A stretch of 37,134 nt of DNA from Thermacetogenium sp. UBA4966 (GTDB taxonomy: Bacteria > Bacillota > DSM-12270 > Thermacetogeniales > Thermacetogeniaceae). The translations under genes and the position numbers were made by a program. Location of the stretch: NCBI GenBank assembly GCA_002397275.1, contig DHAA01000030.1, positions 1 to 37,134 of the forward strand, written 5' to 3'. This document shows positions 7,928 to 15,974 of the stretch, piece by piece (within the stretch, counting starts at the first letter, position 1; each line of letters opens with the position of its first letter). Under the pieces are notes generated by a model. That model saw only the letters and a program-made list of their open reading frames with translations. It was not told where the DNA came from and ran no database searches.

Positions 7928-8749
7928 TTAAGCGTTTTCTTCCCCGGGCAGGAATTCCGGCGGTTCAACGCCGAGCCACTTCTTATATATTTTTGTATAC
8001 TCCCCGTTTTCTTTCAGCTTTTTAAGGCCGTCGTTGATTTTATCCAGGAGTTCGCTGTTCCCTTTTTTAACGGCAATCCCGTAGTATTCGCTCTGAATTT
8101 TTTCGCCTACGATTTTGTAATCTTTTTTATTCTTGCCGACGTAATAGAGGTTGACCGGGTCGTCGTTGATCATGGCGTCCGCGCCGCCGTTTTTCACTTC
8201 CATCAAGGCGTCGGTGACCTGGTCGAAGTCCGTGACCCGGGAGCCTTGGATTCCCTTTGCGTAATCAGCGCCGGTCGTTCCGATCTGGACGGCGATCTTT
8301 TTGCCCTTCAGGTCTTCCGCGCTTTTGATCTGTTTTTCATTCGCTCTGACGACAACTGTTAAACCTGATTGGCAGTACGGTATCGAAAAGTCTACTTCCT
8401 TTAAGCGCTCCTCAGTGATGGACAGACCGGAAACTCCCAGATCGATATTCCCGGTATTCACAGAGGTCACGATCCCGTCGAAGCCCATTTCCTTGAGCTC
8501 GACATCGAACCCTTCCACTTCCCCGATAGCCTTGATCAAATCAATATCGAAGCCGGTAAACTCCCCGCTCTTTTCATCCCTGAATTCGAAAGGAGCGAAT
8601 GTAGCCTCAAAGGCCACGGTGTATGTCTGTTTTTCTTGCTGCTGATCACTGTCCGCCGCATTCTCTTTTTTATCGCCGCATCCCAAACAGAAAGCGCTGA
8701 GCAGACCGAGCAACACCACAAGAGACAGACATTTGAAAAACTTACTCAA
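7928..8749 (-). CDS. polar amino-acid ABC transporter substrate-binding lipoprotein
   Basis: 273 residues from TTG 8749, chosen because GGGGGG lies 6 nt upstream and the protein then begins directly with a signal peptide (SKFFKCLSLVVLLGLLSAFC). Cys23 within CLGCGDKK is the probable lipidated residue, although the lipobox is imperfect (Cys at -3). The mature part starts with YTVAFEATFAPFEF and GFDIDLIKAIGE, the family 3 solute-binding (SBP_bac_3) pattern. A DLKGKKIAVQIGTTGADYAK segment marks the second lobe. It captures a polar amino acid outside the cell for the permease/ATPase pair. Longer in-frame readings upstream lack a ribosome-binding site. Confidence 0.92.
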   Translation of the reverse strand: MSKFFKCLSLVVLLGLLSAFCLGCGDKKENAADSDQQQEKQTYTVAFEATFAPFEFRDEKSGEFTGFDIDLIKAIGEVEGFDVELKEMGFDGIVTSVNTGNIDLGVSGLSITEERLKEVDFSIPYCQSGLTVVVRANEKQIKSAEDLKGKKIAVQIGTTGADYAKGIQGSRVTDFDQVTDALMEVKNGGADAMINDDPVNLYYVGKNKKDYKIVGEKIQSEYYGIAVKKGNSELLDKINDGLKKLKENGEYTKIYKKWLGVEPPEFLPGEENA

Positions 8750-8825
8750 GGTTATCCCCCCACAAATTGTTTTTTTGATACAATAGAGCCTGTGCGATAA
8801 CGCCAAACAGTATAAATATTCGACC

Positions 8826-8854
8826 CTTTTAGTAAAAATCCTTTGCCTTGTCCA
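8826..8854 (-). promoter_or_regulatory. possible promoter of the amino-acid ABC operon
   Basis: On the minus strand: -35 TGGACA (8849-8854), 17-bp spacer, -10 TAAAAG (8826-8831). Nine of twelve bases match sigma-A consensus. The predicted leader is about 70 nt. The rest of the 295-bp divergent gap to the EamA gene is AT-rich and shows no clear operator. Confidence 0.4.
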
Positions 8855-9045
8855 GGTGAAGGCGTGAAAAATAGTATTCCAATTATATCTATTTATATCT
8901 ATATTATTCTGTTGCGGCGAGATGGATACCGGCGTCAGCGATAAGTTTTCATTGCCGTTGGCGCCGCAGGGCAGGATAAGCCGAGCGGAGAAAATGCCTC
9001 TGACGGAGCAAGGATGAAGCTGCGCGGCGGAGAGGAGGGGATACT

Positions 9046-9918
9046 TTGAAACTGAAGAAACAACACATCGCGGATGCGGCTCTTCTAGGAACGGCTTTTG
9101 CCTGGGGGACGACCTTCCAGCTGGTCAAGGACGCCCTGGGTGATATCGATGCCTTTCCTTTTCTGGCTATTCGCTTTTTAGCCGCCTTCCTCATCCTATT
9201 TCCCTTCCGCAAGGGGAAGTTCACCTGGCATCCTGCTGCTTTGCGGGCGGGTATTTATCTTTTCTGCGGATACGCCTTTCAGACGATGGGCCTGCTCTGG
9301 ACCACCCCGAGCAAAGCGGCGTTTATCACCGGAATGAATGTGATTCTGGTCCCTTTGATGGCTGCTGCCTTGGATAGAAAAATGCCTTACTGGGGCGCCT
9401 GCGCCGGGGCTGTTTTAGCTGCCGCGGGATTGGGTTTCATATCTCTGGAGGGGGTATTTTTGCCGGGCAAAGGAGACCTGCTGGTTTTATGCTGTTCTGT
9501 TTTCTTTGCCCTGCAAATCCTGGCGGTCAGAGAAGCCGGCAAAACCATGAATGCCCGCGACCTGACCCTGATGCAGGTGGGTGTCGTTTCCCTCTGCAGC
9601 TTCGGGATCTGGGGTTGGATCGGCGGAAACAGCATCAGCTGGACGCCCAACGTTCTCTGGGCGCTGGCCATCACTTCGGTGTTTGCCACCGCGCTGGCTT
9701 TCTTGAGCCAGAGCTGGGCGCAGCGCTTTACCGGCGCAGACAGAGTAGCCTTATTGCTGGCTTCAGAACCGGTTTTTGCCGCATTGTTCAGCTATTTTTA
9801 TGGAGGAGAAGCCTTCAGTTCACAGAAAATCCTGGGCTGCGTCCTGATCCTGGCGGGGATATTGATGAGCGAACTTACAGGAGACAGGGGAGGGCCGGCG
9901 GCAAAGGCGCCTGACTAA
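9046..9918 (+). CDS. DMT-superfamily transporter (EamA domains)
   Basis: 290 residues with about ten hydrophobic helices arranged as two EamA repeats (about 8-135 and 148-280). The first repeat opens with LLGTAFAWGTTFQLVKDAL and contains FLAIRFLAAFLIL. The second carries ASEPVFAALFSYFYGGEAFSSQKILGCVLILAGI, a very typical EamA ending. Proteins of this kind export or exchange metabolites such as amino acids; the substrate is unknown. The start is TTG 9046, preceded by GGAGGGG at 9034-9040. It is divergent from the amino-acid ABC operon and is followed by an independently transcribed tRNA gene. Confidence 0.9.
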   Translation: MKLKKQHIADAALLGTAFAWGTTFQLVKDALGDIDAFPFLAIRFLAAFLILFPFRKGKFTWHPAALRAGIYLFCGYAFQTMGLLWTTPSKAAFITGMNVILVPLMAAALDRKMPYWGACAGAVLAAAGLGFISLEGVFLPGKGDLLVLCCSVFFALQILAVREAGKTMNARDLTLMQVGVVSLCSFGIWGWIGGNSISWTPNVLWALAITSVFATALAFLSQSWAQRFTGADRVALLLASEPVFAALFSYFYGGEAFSSQKILGCVLILAGILMSELTGDRGGPAAKAPD

Positions 9919-9940
9919 CGACGGTCTGATTAATTTAATG

Positions 9941-9970
9941 TTGTCAGACTGCCTGCTCTGCTGTTATAAT
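9941..9970 (+). promoter_or_regulatory. promoter of the tRNA-Thr gene
   Basis: -35 TTGTCA (9941-9946), 18-bp spacer, perfect -10 TATAAT (9965-9970), ending 29 bp before the mature tRNA 5' end. The tRNA therefore has its own transcript. Confidence 0.75.
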
Positions 9971-9999
9971 ATCACTTGAAGGACATTAATAATTGATTT

Positions 10000-10074
10000 G
10001 CTGATGTAGCTCAGAGGTAGAGCAGCTCACTCGTAATGAGCAGGTCGTCGGTTCAAATCCGACCATCAGCTCCA
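10000..10074 (+). tRNA. tRNA-Thr (anticodon CGU)
   Basis: Cloverleaf folded by eye: acceptor GCTGATG/CATCAGC (7 bp), D-arm GCTC/GAGC, anticodon arm GCTCA/TGAGC with loop CTCGTAA, T-arm GTCGG/CCGAC with loop TTCAAAT, discriminator T and encoded CCA (10072-10074). The anticodon CGT at 10032-10034 reads ACG threonine codons. All stems are fully paired. A strong promoter precedes it and a strong terminator follows it. Confidence 0.97.
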
Positions 10075-10086
10075 GTGCAAATCCTG

Positions 10087-10114
10087 ATCCCGCAAGCGCT
10101 TGCGGGATTTTTTA
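10087..10114 (+). terminator. intrinsic terminator of the tRNA-Thr transcript
   Basis: A perfect palindrome at 10087-10108 (core CCCGCAAG/CTTGCGGG) is followed by TTTTT. It begins 12 nt after the CCA end. Confidence 0.92.
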
Positions 10115-10351
10115 TTTATGCATCGCCTGTATAAATTGCTCCTTGGGGCCAGTCCTGGGACCATCATAAACTGTTCGGCCCGCAGCAGGTTTTGATGCTG
10201 TCCGAGACGTAATCCGGGAGCGAGCGGATCCGGCCGCGGCCTGAGTAGATACCGGACGGGAGCTGTCGACCCCGGTAAGAATGCCGGAATTCGGGGGGAG
10301 TGGATACAAAGGAAAGTATATTAAATATGGGTAGAAAATGTGAAAATAAAA
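10115..10351 (+). other. intergenic stretch without recognisable gene
   Basis: No ribosome-binding site plus open frame with family-like sequence was found on either strand. An 84-codon minus-strand frame here has low-complexity Pro/Ser/Thr composition, no ribosome-binding site and no recognisable motif. The stretch ends at the TetR-gene promoter. Confidence 0.5.
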
Positions 10352-10402
10352 TTGACTAACGGTCACTTTTTATCTATACTAAAGAAAATGACTATTAGTC
10401 AT
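10352..10402 (+). promoter_or_regulatory. promoter and paired TetR-type operators ahead of the tetR-exporter operon
   Basis: -35 TTGACT (10352-10357), 17-bp spacer, -10 TATACT (10375-10380). Two inverted repeats share TGACTA...GTCA: TGACTAACGGTCA (10353-10365), overlapping the -35, and ATGACTATTAGTCAT (10388-10402), a near-perfect palindrome just past the expected start site. Placement over and behind the promoter is what repression by the adjacent TetR protein would need. That the TetR protein binds them is inference. Confidence 0.7.
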
Positions 10403-10458
10403 ATTACGGTTGCACAGATGGGACGGAACAAAATTTGAAAGGGGGCCGGAGCGATACC

Positions 10459-11058
10459 GTGACTGCGACTGCGAGAGTAGAAAGCAAAAAGATGATTAAG
10501 AAAAACGCCCTCCTGGATGCGGCGTTCGATCTGTTTGCTAAGGCGGGTGTGCACGGCGCCACCATCGATCAGATCGTGGAAAAGGCCGGGGTCGCCAAGG
10601 GGACGTTTTACCTGTATTTTAAAAACAAATATGATATCCTTGACATGATTGTGATCCGGAAGACCTCGGCGCTGCTGCGAGACGCCATCATGGCGAGCAA
10701 AACCCGTTCCTTTACCGACAGGATCGACGAGGTGCTCTGCGTCGCCGACTATCTCATTGATCATCTGACTCAGGATAAGCTGATGATGCGGATCATCCAT
10801 AAAAATCTCTCCTTCAGCCTTTACCAGAAAGTGCTCAACGATCCTGCGCGCGGCGCGGAACTGAAAAAGATCGTGGAAGAATTCAAAAAGAATGTGATCT
10901 GCGATGGTTACAGTGAGCAGGAAATAGATCATCTGCCGTTCATTCTGCTTGAAATGATAGGCTCGGTTTGTTACAGCTCGATTATCAACAATGAGCCGGC
11001 GCCTCTCGGTGTAGTTAAACCCATCCTGTTAAAGACAATCCGCAAGATTCTTGCTTAA
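10459..11058 (+). CDS. TetR family transcriptional regulator
   Basis: 199 residues from GTG 10459, preferred because GGAG sits 8 nt upstream; an in-frame TTG at 10435 would add eight residues. The N-terminal region (about residues 12-60) is a TetR_N helix-turn-helix: AAFDLFAKAGVHGATIDQIVEKAGVAKGTFYLYFKNKYDIL. The C-terminal ligand-binding half is helical and shows no specific motif. It is the first gene of an operon with an MMPL-type exporter and a secreted heptad-repeat protein, and two palindromes flank the promoter. It is therefore probably an autorepressor that senses a compound exported by the downstream system. Confidence 0.93.
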   Translation: MTATARVESKKMIKKNALLDAAFDLFAKAGVHGATIDQIVEKAGVAKGTFYLYFKNKYDILDMIVIRKTSALLRDAIMASKTRSFTDRIDEVLCVADYLIDHLTQDKLMMRIIHKNLSFSLYQKVLNDPARGAELKKIVEEFKKNVICDGYSEQEIDHLPFILLEMIGSVCYSSIINNEPAPLGVVKPILLKTIRKILA

Positions 11059-11089
11059 TCTGCGGTAATGATGAAAGAAGAAGGTGGCT

Positions 11090-13195
11090 ATGCAGAAATT
11101 CGGCTATTTTATCGCCAAACACCGCGTGATTATCCTCATCATCGGCATTCTGCTCCTCTTTCCGGCCTGCATCGGGTTCATTAAAACGCAGGTCAATTAC
11201 GATATGCTCTCCTATCTGCCGGTGGATATCGACTCTGTGGAGGGGGAGCATGTACTGGACGATGTCTTCTCTGACGCTGCAACCGGCATGCTGGTCGTTC
11301 GCCATATGCCGGACAAGGATGCCGAGAAGATAAAAAACGGCATCTCCAAGGTCGACGGAGTGGGGCGGGTTTTGTGGAAGAATGACCTCGCCGATATCTC
11401 AATCCCTGATTCCATGCTGCCCGACAGCATGAGCAGCGTTTTTCAATGCGGAGATTCAACCCTGATGCTGATCCAGTTTAAGGACAGCGCTTCCTCCGCC
11501 CAGACGCAGCAAGCGGTGGCGGGTATTCGCAAACTGCTGAACAAGCAATGCTTCCTGAGCGGGACCTCTGCCGTGATAAAGGACACAGTGGATCTTGCCA
11601 ACAAAGAAACGTCTCGCTATGTCCTCCTGGCGGTGGTGATCGCTCTCTGCATTATGGCGCTGGCCATCAATTCATGGGTGGCGCCGCCGCTTTTTTTGGT
11701 TTCCATCGGCATGGCTATTCTCTATAATTTTGGCTCCAATATTATTTTCGGGGAAATTTCCTACGTAACCAAGGCGCTGGCGGCAGTGCTTCAGTTGGGC
11801 GTTACCATGGATTTTGCGATCTTCCTCTATAATCGATATGAAGATGAGCTGCTCAAAAATCCGGATAAGGAACAGGCAATGGCCGGCGCCATCGCCAACT
11901 CCTTTACCGCGGTATTCGGTTCGGGACTCGCCACCACCTGCGGCTTTATGGCGCTGGGAGTCATGCGCTTGGGGATCGGACGGGACATCGGTTTTGTCAT
12001 GGCCAAGGGCGTCTTCCTCAGCGTGATCTCTACTTTTACCATCTTGCCCTCGCTGCTGCTGGTTTTTAACAAGCCGCTCCACCGCTTCCGGCACAAAACG
12101 ATCATGCCTTCTTTCCAGCGGCTGTCCGGCTTTGTGGTAGATAAACGCATCGTATTACTCGTTATCGGTCTGGCGCTTCTGGCGCCTGCCTATTACGGCC
12201 AGGCTAACGCCAAGGTGTATTACAACCTCGAACAATCTCTTCCTTCCAATATGCAGTCCATCGTCTCTCTCAAAGTGCTGAAAAACGATTTCGATATGGC
12301 GACCACGCACATGATCCTGGTTAACGATACCATACCGGCTTATCAGATCGGCAAGATGGAGGATGAAATTTCGTCGCTCGACGGCATCAACAATGTGATC
12401 GGCATGGACAACATTCTCGGACCCGGAATCCCTTCCTCCATGCTGCCGGAAGGCATCACTCAGTTGGCGCAGAAGGACGGCTATAAGATCGCGCTTGCCA
12501 GTTCGAGTTATCCGTCGGCCAGCGACGAAATAAAAGAGCAGCTTGCACAAATGAACGCCATCGTCAAAAAGTATGACCACAAAGGCATGATCACCGGCGA
12601 GGGCGCGCTGACCGACGACCTGATCCGCATCTGTGACATCGATTTTCAGAATGTGAGCATCGTCTCCATCCTGGTCGTGCTCACCGTGGTAGTGCTGATG
12701 TTCACCTCTATTTCGCTCCCTGTTGTTTTGGTATGCGCTATTGAGCTGGCCATCTTTATCAATATGGCAATTCCCTTTTACACAGGCAGCGCCATACCCT
12801 TTATCGCTTCCATCGTTATCGGGTGCATTCAGCTGGCGGCGACGGTCGATTACGCCATCCTGCTTTCCAGCTCCTACCGGGAGCAGATCCGCAACGGGGA
12901 AAATAAAGAGGCTGCTATGCGCATTGCAGTGCGATCTTCCACAAAATCGATTCTCACCAGCGCGCTCACGTTTTTCGGCGCCACCTTCGGCGTTTATCTG
13001 GTTTCGACGATCACTCTGATCAAGAGCCTGACTTTGCTGATTGCGCGGGGTGCTCTGATCAGTACGGCGGTGATCGTGCTGATTCTGCCGGGTCTGTTGA
13101 TACTTTTTGAGCCGGTGCTCGAACGCACCAGCCTGTTCTGGACACATCAACACAGCGTGCCTGAAACCCATGAGCATGCCGGAGTGAATGATTAA
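11090..13195 (+). CDS. MMPL/RND-superfamily exporter
   Basis: 701 residues from ATG 11090, 6-7 nt after AGAAGG; GTG 11084 is too close to the site. Two similar halves each have one N-terminal helix, an external domain of about 120-150 residues and a five-helix block. The membrane motifs LGVTMDFAIFLYNRYEDE and LAATVDYAILLSSSYREQ carry the Asp of the MMPL/RND proton path. Gram-positive MMPL proteins move lipids or hydrophobic drugs outward using proton flow. The gene starts 31 bp after tetR and ends 24 bp before the heptad-repeat gene, so the three form one operon. Substrate unknown. Confidence 0.9.
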   Translation: MQKFGYFIAKHRVIILIIGILLLFPACIGFIKTQVNYDMLSYLPVDIDSVEGEHVLDDVFSDAATGMLVVRHMPDKDAEKIKNGISKVDGVGRVLWKNDLADISIPDSMLPDSMSSVFQCGDSTLMLIQFKDSASSAQTQQAVAGIRKLLNKQCFLSGTSAVIKDTVDLANKETSRYVLLAVVIALCIMALAINSWVAPPLFLVSIGMAILYNFGSNIIFGEISYVTKALAAVLQLGVTMDFAIFLYNRYEDELLKNPDKEQAMAGAIANSFTAVFGSGLATTCGFMALGVMRLGIGRDIGFVMAKGVFLSVISTFTILPSLLLVFNKPLHRFRHKTIMPSFQRLSGFVVDKRIVLLVIGLALLAPAYYGQANAKVYYNLEQSLPSNMQSIVSLKVLKNDFDMATTHMILVNDTIPAYQIGKMEDEISSLDGINNVIGMDNILGPGIPSSMLPEGITQLAQKDGYKIALASSSYPSASDEIKEQLAQMNAIVKKYDHKGMITGEGALTDDLIRICDIDFQNVSIVSILVVLTVVVLMFTSISLPVVLVCAIELAIFINMAIPFYTGSAIPFIASIVIGCIQLAATVDYAILLSSSYREQIRNGENKEAAMRIAVRSSTKSILTSALTFFGATFGVYLVSTITLIKSLTLLIARGALISTAVIVLILPGLLILFEPVLERTSLFWTHQHSVPETHEHAGVND

Positions 13196-13219
13196 ACTGT
13201 TAAAGGAGGAGTGAACCAG

Positions 13220-15727
13220 ATGAAAGCAGGCAGTTATAAGAAAATCCATAAAAAAATGATGAAAGCGGTCGCGGTGACGACAGCCTTCGCCCTCTTGCTC
13301 CCCGTGGTTTTGGCAGGGTGGGGCGCCCGTTCCGCGGCCGCGGCGGCGAAAGAGAATCCGACCAAGAGCGAAACAGTCTACGCCAATCTTGATTCTGCAG
13401 GCAAAACAAGGCGGGTGATCGTCAGCAACTGGCTGCATGACGACATTCCCGGCGCGGTTATCGCCGACCGCTCGCAGCTTTCCGATATTGTCAATATCAA
13501 GGGAATCGAAAAGCCGGAGATATCCGGCGACAACGTCACATGGACGCTGAGCGGGAACGATCTCTATTATCAAGGCCACACCGCGAAAGAGCTGCCCGTC
13601 TCCATGACCCTGCGCTATTTTCTGAACGGCGAAGCGGTTTCTCCGTCCGATCTGGCCGGGAAAAGCGGAAAATTTGAATTAAAAATATCCTTTCACAACC
13701 ATGAGGCGCACAGCGTAACCGTCGGCGGCAGGAGAAAAACGGTCTATACCCCCTTCGTCTGCATGGCGGCCTTTAACCTTCCTCAAAAGAATTTCTCCAA
13801 TGTCACCACAAACTTCGGGAATGTAATCAGCGACGGGAATAACCAGGCCCTGGGCTTTATCGGGTTTCCGGGTCTGAAGCAGAGCCTGGATATGATTGAT
13901 TTCAGTTCCGTGAACCTGCCGGACGAGCTCAATGTGACGGCAGACGTGAAGGATTTTTCGCTGGGGCCGGTGATGATGACCGCGGTTCCGGCGCCGGATA
14001 TGGACAGCCTGAAAAAGAGCGGGGATCTAAAGGAGCTTGCCGCTCAGCTGAATCGATTGATCGACGCCGGGGCGCAGCTCAACGAGGCGGCGGGCACTCT
14101 GAACGCCGGTGAAAAAGCCTTTGCCGACGGAGTACGGCAGTTGCTGGATGGCGTCAATACTGCGGGTGCTTCCTTCGATCAGATTGTGAACGGGGCGGGG
14201 ACGCTCAACAGCACGGTCAGCGATGCGCAGAAGGGTGTACCGGCTTTGATCAAGGGTACAAACAGCCTGGCCGCCGGAGCGGACCAGGTTTCCGGCGGCC
14301 TTGGCCGGCTTTCCTCCCAGTTCGGCGCGGGCAGCGCCGCTTCGCCGACGCTGCGTGACAGCATCGGCAGTCTTGACGGCGGGGCGCGGCAACTTGCGGG
14401 CGGGCTTGAACAGCTTTTGGCTCAGTTATCCCCTGCAGAGAGCGGGCAGCCCGCTACGCTCGCTGACAGTGTGGGCGCTCTGAACTCAGGAGCAACGCAG
14501 TATACTGAGCTTACCAACAACGCCCTATTCGGCCTGGCGGAAACAAATCTGCAGACAATCAGGGCAGCGCTTTCTTCGGCACTGCAAGGGCAGCCCAGTG
14601 AAGTGATTGCTCAGGCCGTTACAACCGCGGTTTCGCAGGAGCTTACCGGCCTGCACGGCGCGGCGGACGCGGCGATCATCCAGTATCTGACCTCCGGCGA
14701 CCCTGCCCCCAGGGCTGCTTATTTTAGTAATGCCTGCGCCTACATCAATCTGTACGATATACTGAATATCGTTGCCAACAGCGGCGGCACTTCCCCGACC
14801 GAGAAGGAGGCGGCCTTTGAGCAGGCGATGAAATCCGCGGCCTCCGGGGCGCCGTCTTCTTACCTATACCTTTTTGATAAAAATAAGCTTTCTGTTACTC
14901 TTGCAGCGACTTCCCTGACCAGCGAACAGCAAAACGCCCTGCAAGCGGCGGCCGTATCCCTTCCGGATGCAAGTATCCAGGCGCTGGTGAAGACGATCAA
15001 CGCGCAGAATGTGGTGCTGGCCGGCGACCAGGTTTCCGGCGGGACGTCGGCGCTGGCCGCACAGTTCAAAGCAACCGTCTCCGGCCAGGGCGCCACACTC
15101 TATGACAGTGTAAAAAGGCTTAACGACGGGGCGCAGCAGTTGAAGGACGGCGCCGATGCTTTGTCCGCCCAGACCGTGAGCAGCGGCGACCCCTCTCACC
15201 CTAGTCTCTGCGACAGCATCGCCGCGCTGGACGAGGGCGCCGAATCGCTTGCCTCCGGGGCAAAGGCGCTTTCTTCGGGAGCTTCCGGACTCAGCGCGCT
15301 GCAGTCCGGGGTAGGGAGCCTTTACGAGGCGCTGGGCCTTTTCAGCAACGGCTATTCCACTATCCAGGGCGGGGCGTCGTCCCTGAACGATCATGCGCAA
15401 GAACTGGCGAAAGGTACGACGGCCTTGGATAACGGCATGTCCCGCTTCTGGGAAGAGGGACTGAGCAAGCTGCAGAGCGTCGATACGAACAAAATGGAGC
15501 AGGCCATTGCGGTGAAGGACGAGATGATCAAGCTGGCGGACGGTTACAGCAGCTTTACGGGGTCCGGCGACGGGATCACCTCCAGCGTGAAGTTCATCCT
15601 CAAGACCGACGAGATCAAGGCCACCGCAGAACCGGAGGCGCAGGCGCCCTCTCCCTCCGCCTCCCAAAACCTTGGCTTTTGGGAGAGGATTGTACACTGG
15701 TTTCGGGATTTGTTCCGCGCCGACTGA
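13220..15727 (+). CDS. secreted heptad-repeat protein (xxxLxxG repeats, YhgE/Pip-like)
   Basis: 835 residues from ATG 13220; GTG 13211 abuts the GGAGG and is unlikely. A signal peptide (about 1-40) has a Lys-rich start, a hydrophobic core and AAAAA. Residues about 45-270 form a beta-rich domain. After that come many Leu-x-x-Gly heptads (LxxGxxxLxxG, for example LNDGAQQLKDGADALS), the repeat seen in YhgE/Pip-like proteins next to RND or ABC-2 exporters. The heptads are interrupted by a helical insert (about 430-600). The C-terminus has a Pro/Ser linker and WERIVHWFRDLFRAD, an amphipathic rather than a transmembrane helix. It probably works outside the membrane with the adjacent MMPL protein; a direct role is inference. 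Confidence 0.75.
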   Translation: MKAGSYKKIHKKMMKAVAVTTAFALLLPVVLAGWGARSAAAAAKENPTKSETVYANLDSAGKTRRVIVSNWLHDDIPGAVIADRSQLSDIVNIKGIEKPEISGDNVTWTLSGNDLYYQGHTAKELPVSMTLRYFLNGEAVSPSDLAGKSGKFELKISFHNHEAHSVTVGGRRKTVYTPFVCMAAFNLPQKNFSNVTTNFGNVISDGNNQALGFIGFPGLKQSLDMIDFSSVNLPDELNVTADVKDFSLGPVMMTAVPAPDMDSLKKSGDLKELAAQLNRLIDAGAQLNEAAGTLNAGEKAFADGVRQLLDGVNTAGASFDQIVNGAGTLNSTVSDAQKGVPALIKGTNSLAAGADQVSGGLGRLSSQFGAGSAASPTLRDSIGSLDGGARQLAGGLEQLLAQLSPAESGQPATLADSVGALNSGATQYTELTNNALFGLAETNLQTIRAALSSALQGQPSEVIAQAVTTAVSQELTGLHGAADAAIIQYLTSGDPAPRAAYFSNACAYINLYDILNIVANSGGTSPTEKEAAFEQAMKSAASGAPSSYLYLFDKNKLSVTLAATSLTSEQQNALQAAAVSLPDASIQALVKTINAQNVVLAGDQVSGGTSALAAQFKATVSGQGATLYDSVKRLNDGAQQLKDGADALSAQTVSSGDPSHPSLCDSIAALDEGAESLASGAKALSSGASGLSALQSGVGSLYEALGLFSNGYSTIQGGASSLNDHAQELAKGTTALDNGMSRFWEEGLSKLQSVDTNKMEQAIAVKDEMIKLADGYSSFTGSGDGITSSVKFILKTDEIKATAEPEAQAPSPSASQNLGFWERIVHWFRDLFRAD

Positions 15728-15761
15728 TTTGCCACAGGAACGGTAATTGTGAAGAGTCAAG

Positions 15762-15812
15762 CCGGGTGTTTTTATGGCTGCTGAAAGCTGCTGTGGGAAC
15801 ACCCGGTTTTTT
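15762..15812 (+). terminator. intrinsic terminator of the tetR-exporter operon
   Basis: CCGGGTGTT (15762-15770) pairs with AACACCCGG (15798-15806), followed by TTTTTT. It begins 34 bp after the heptad-repeat gene and isolates that operon from the methyltransferase cluster. Confidence 0.88.
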
Positions 15813-15833
15813 ATTTTAAAAAAATAAAAAATG

Positions 15834-15862
15834 TTGACAGCAGATAAAACGGATGGTATTAT
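15834..15862 (+). promoter_or_regulatory. sigma-A-type promoter of the methyltransferase operon
   Basis: -35 TTGACA (15834-15839), 17-bp spacer, -10 TATTAT (15857-15862). The predicted start is near 15869, giving a leader of about 105 nt before the corrinoid-protein gene. Confidence 0.85.
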
Positions 15863-15867
15863 TGGAT

Positions 15868-15897
15868 GTAGTAACATGTAGGTACAAGTAGGTACAG
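15868..15897 (+). repeat. three 10-bp tandem repeats over the start site, candidate GntR operator
   Basis: Units GTAGTAACAT (15868-15877), GTAGGTACAA (15878-15887) and GTAGGTACAG (15888-15897). A 10-bp period places copies on the same helix face. Each of the last two has GT...AC symmetry, and TGTAGGTACA is an inverted repeat, as in GntR-family sites. They begin at the expected +1 of a strong promoter, a position suited to repression. The GntR regulator encoded at 19687-20394 is the obvious candidate; binding is inferred. Confidence 0.55.
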
Positions 15898-15974
15898 TTG
15901 GAGAGGGGGTGTGGTTCCAGCAGCGGAGGCAATTGGTTTTTTCCAAACAAAAAACTAATGGGGAGGAATTGGTC

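Noticed and set aside
8910..8925. 16-bp sequence TGTTGCGGCGAGATGG, repeated exactly at 18094-18109
   Set aside because: Both copies are intergenic, but one identical 16-mer pair in 37 kb is not far from chance expectation, and the flanks differ.
12155..13579. 474-codon minus-strand open frame opposite the MMPL gene
   Set aside because: It is antisense to a well-supported exporter, rich in His, Gln and Arg, with no recognisable motif or ribosome-binding site.
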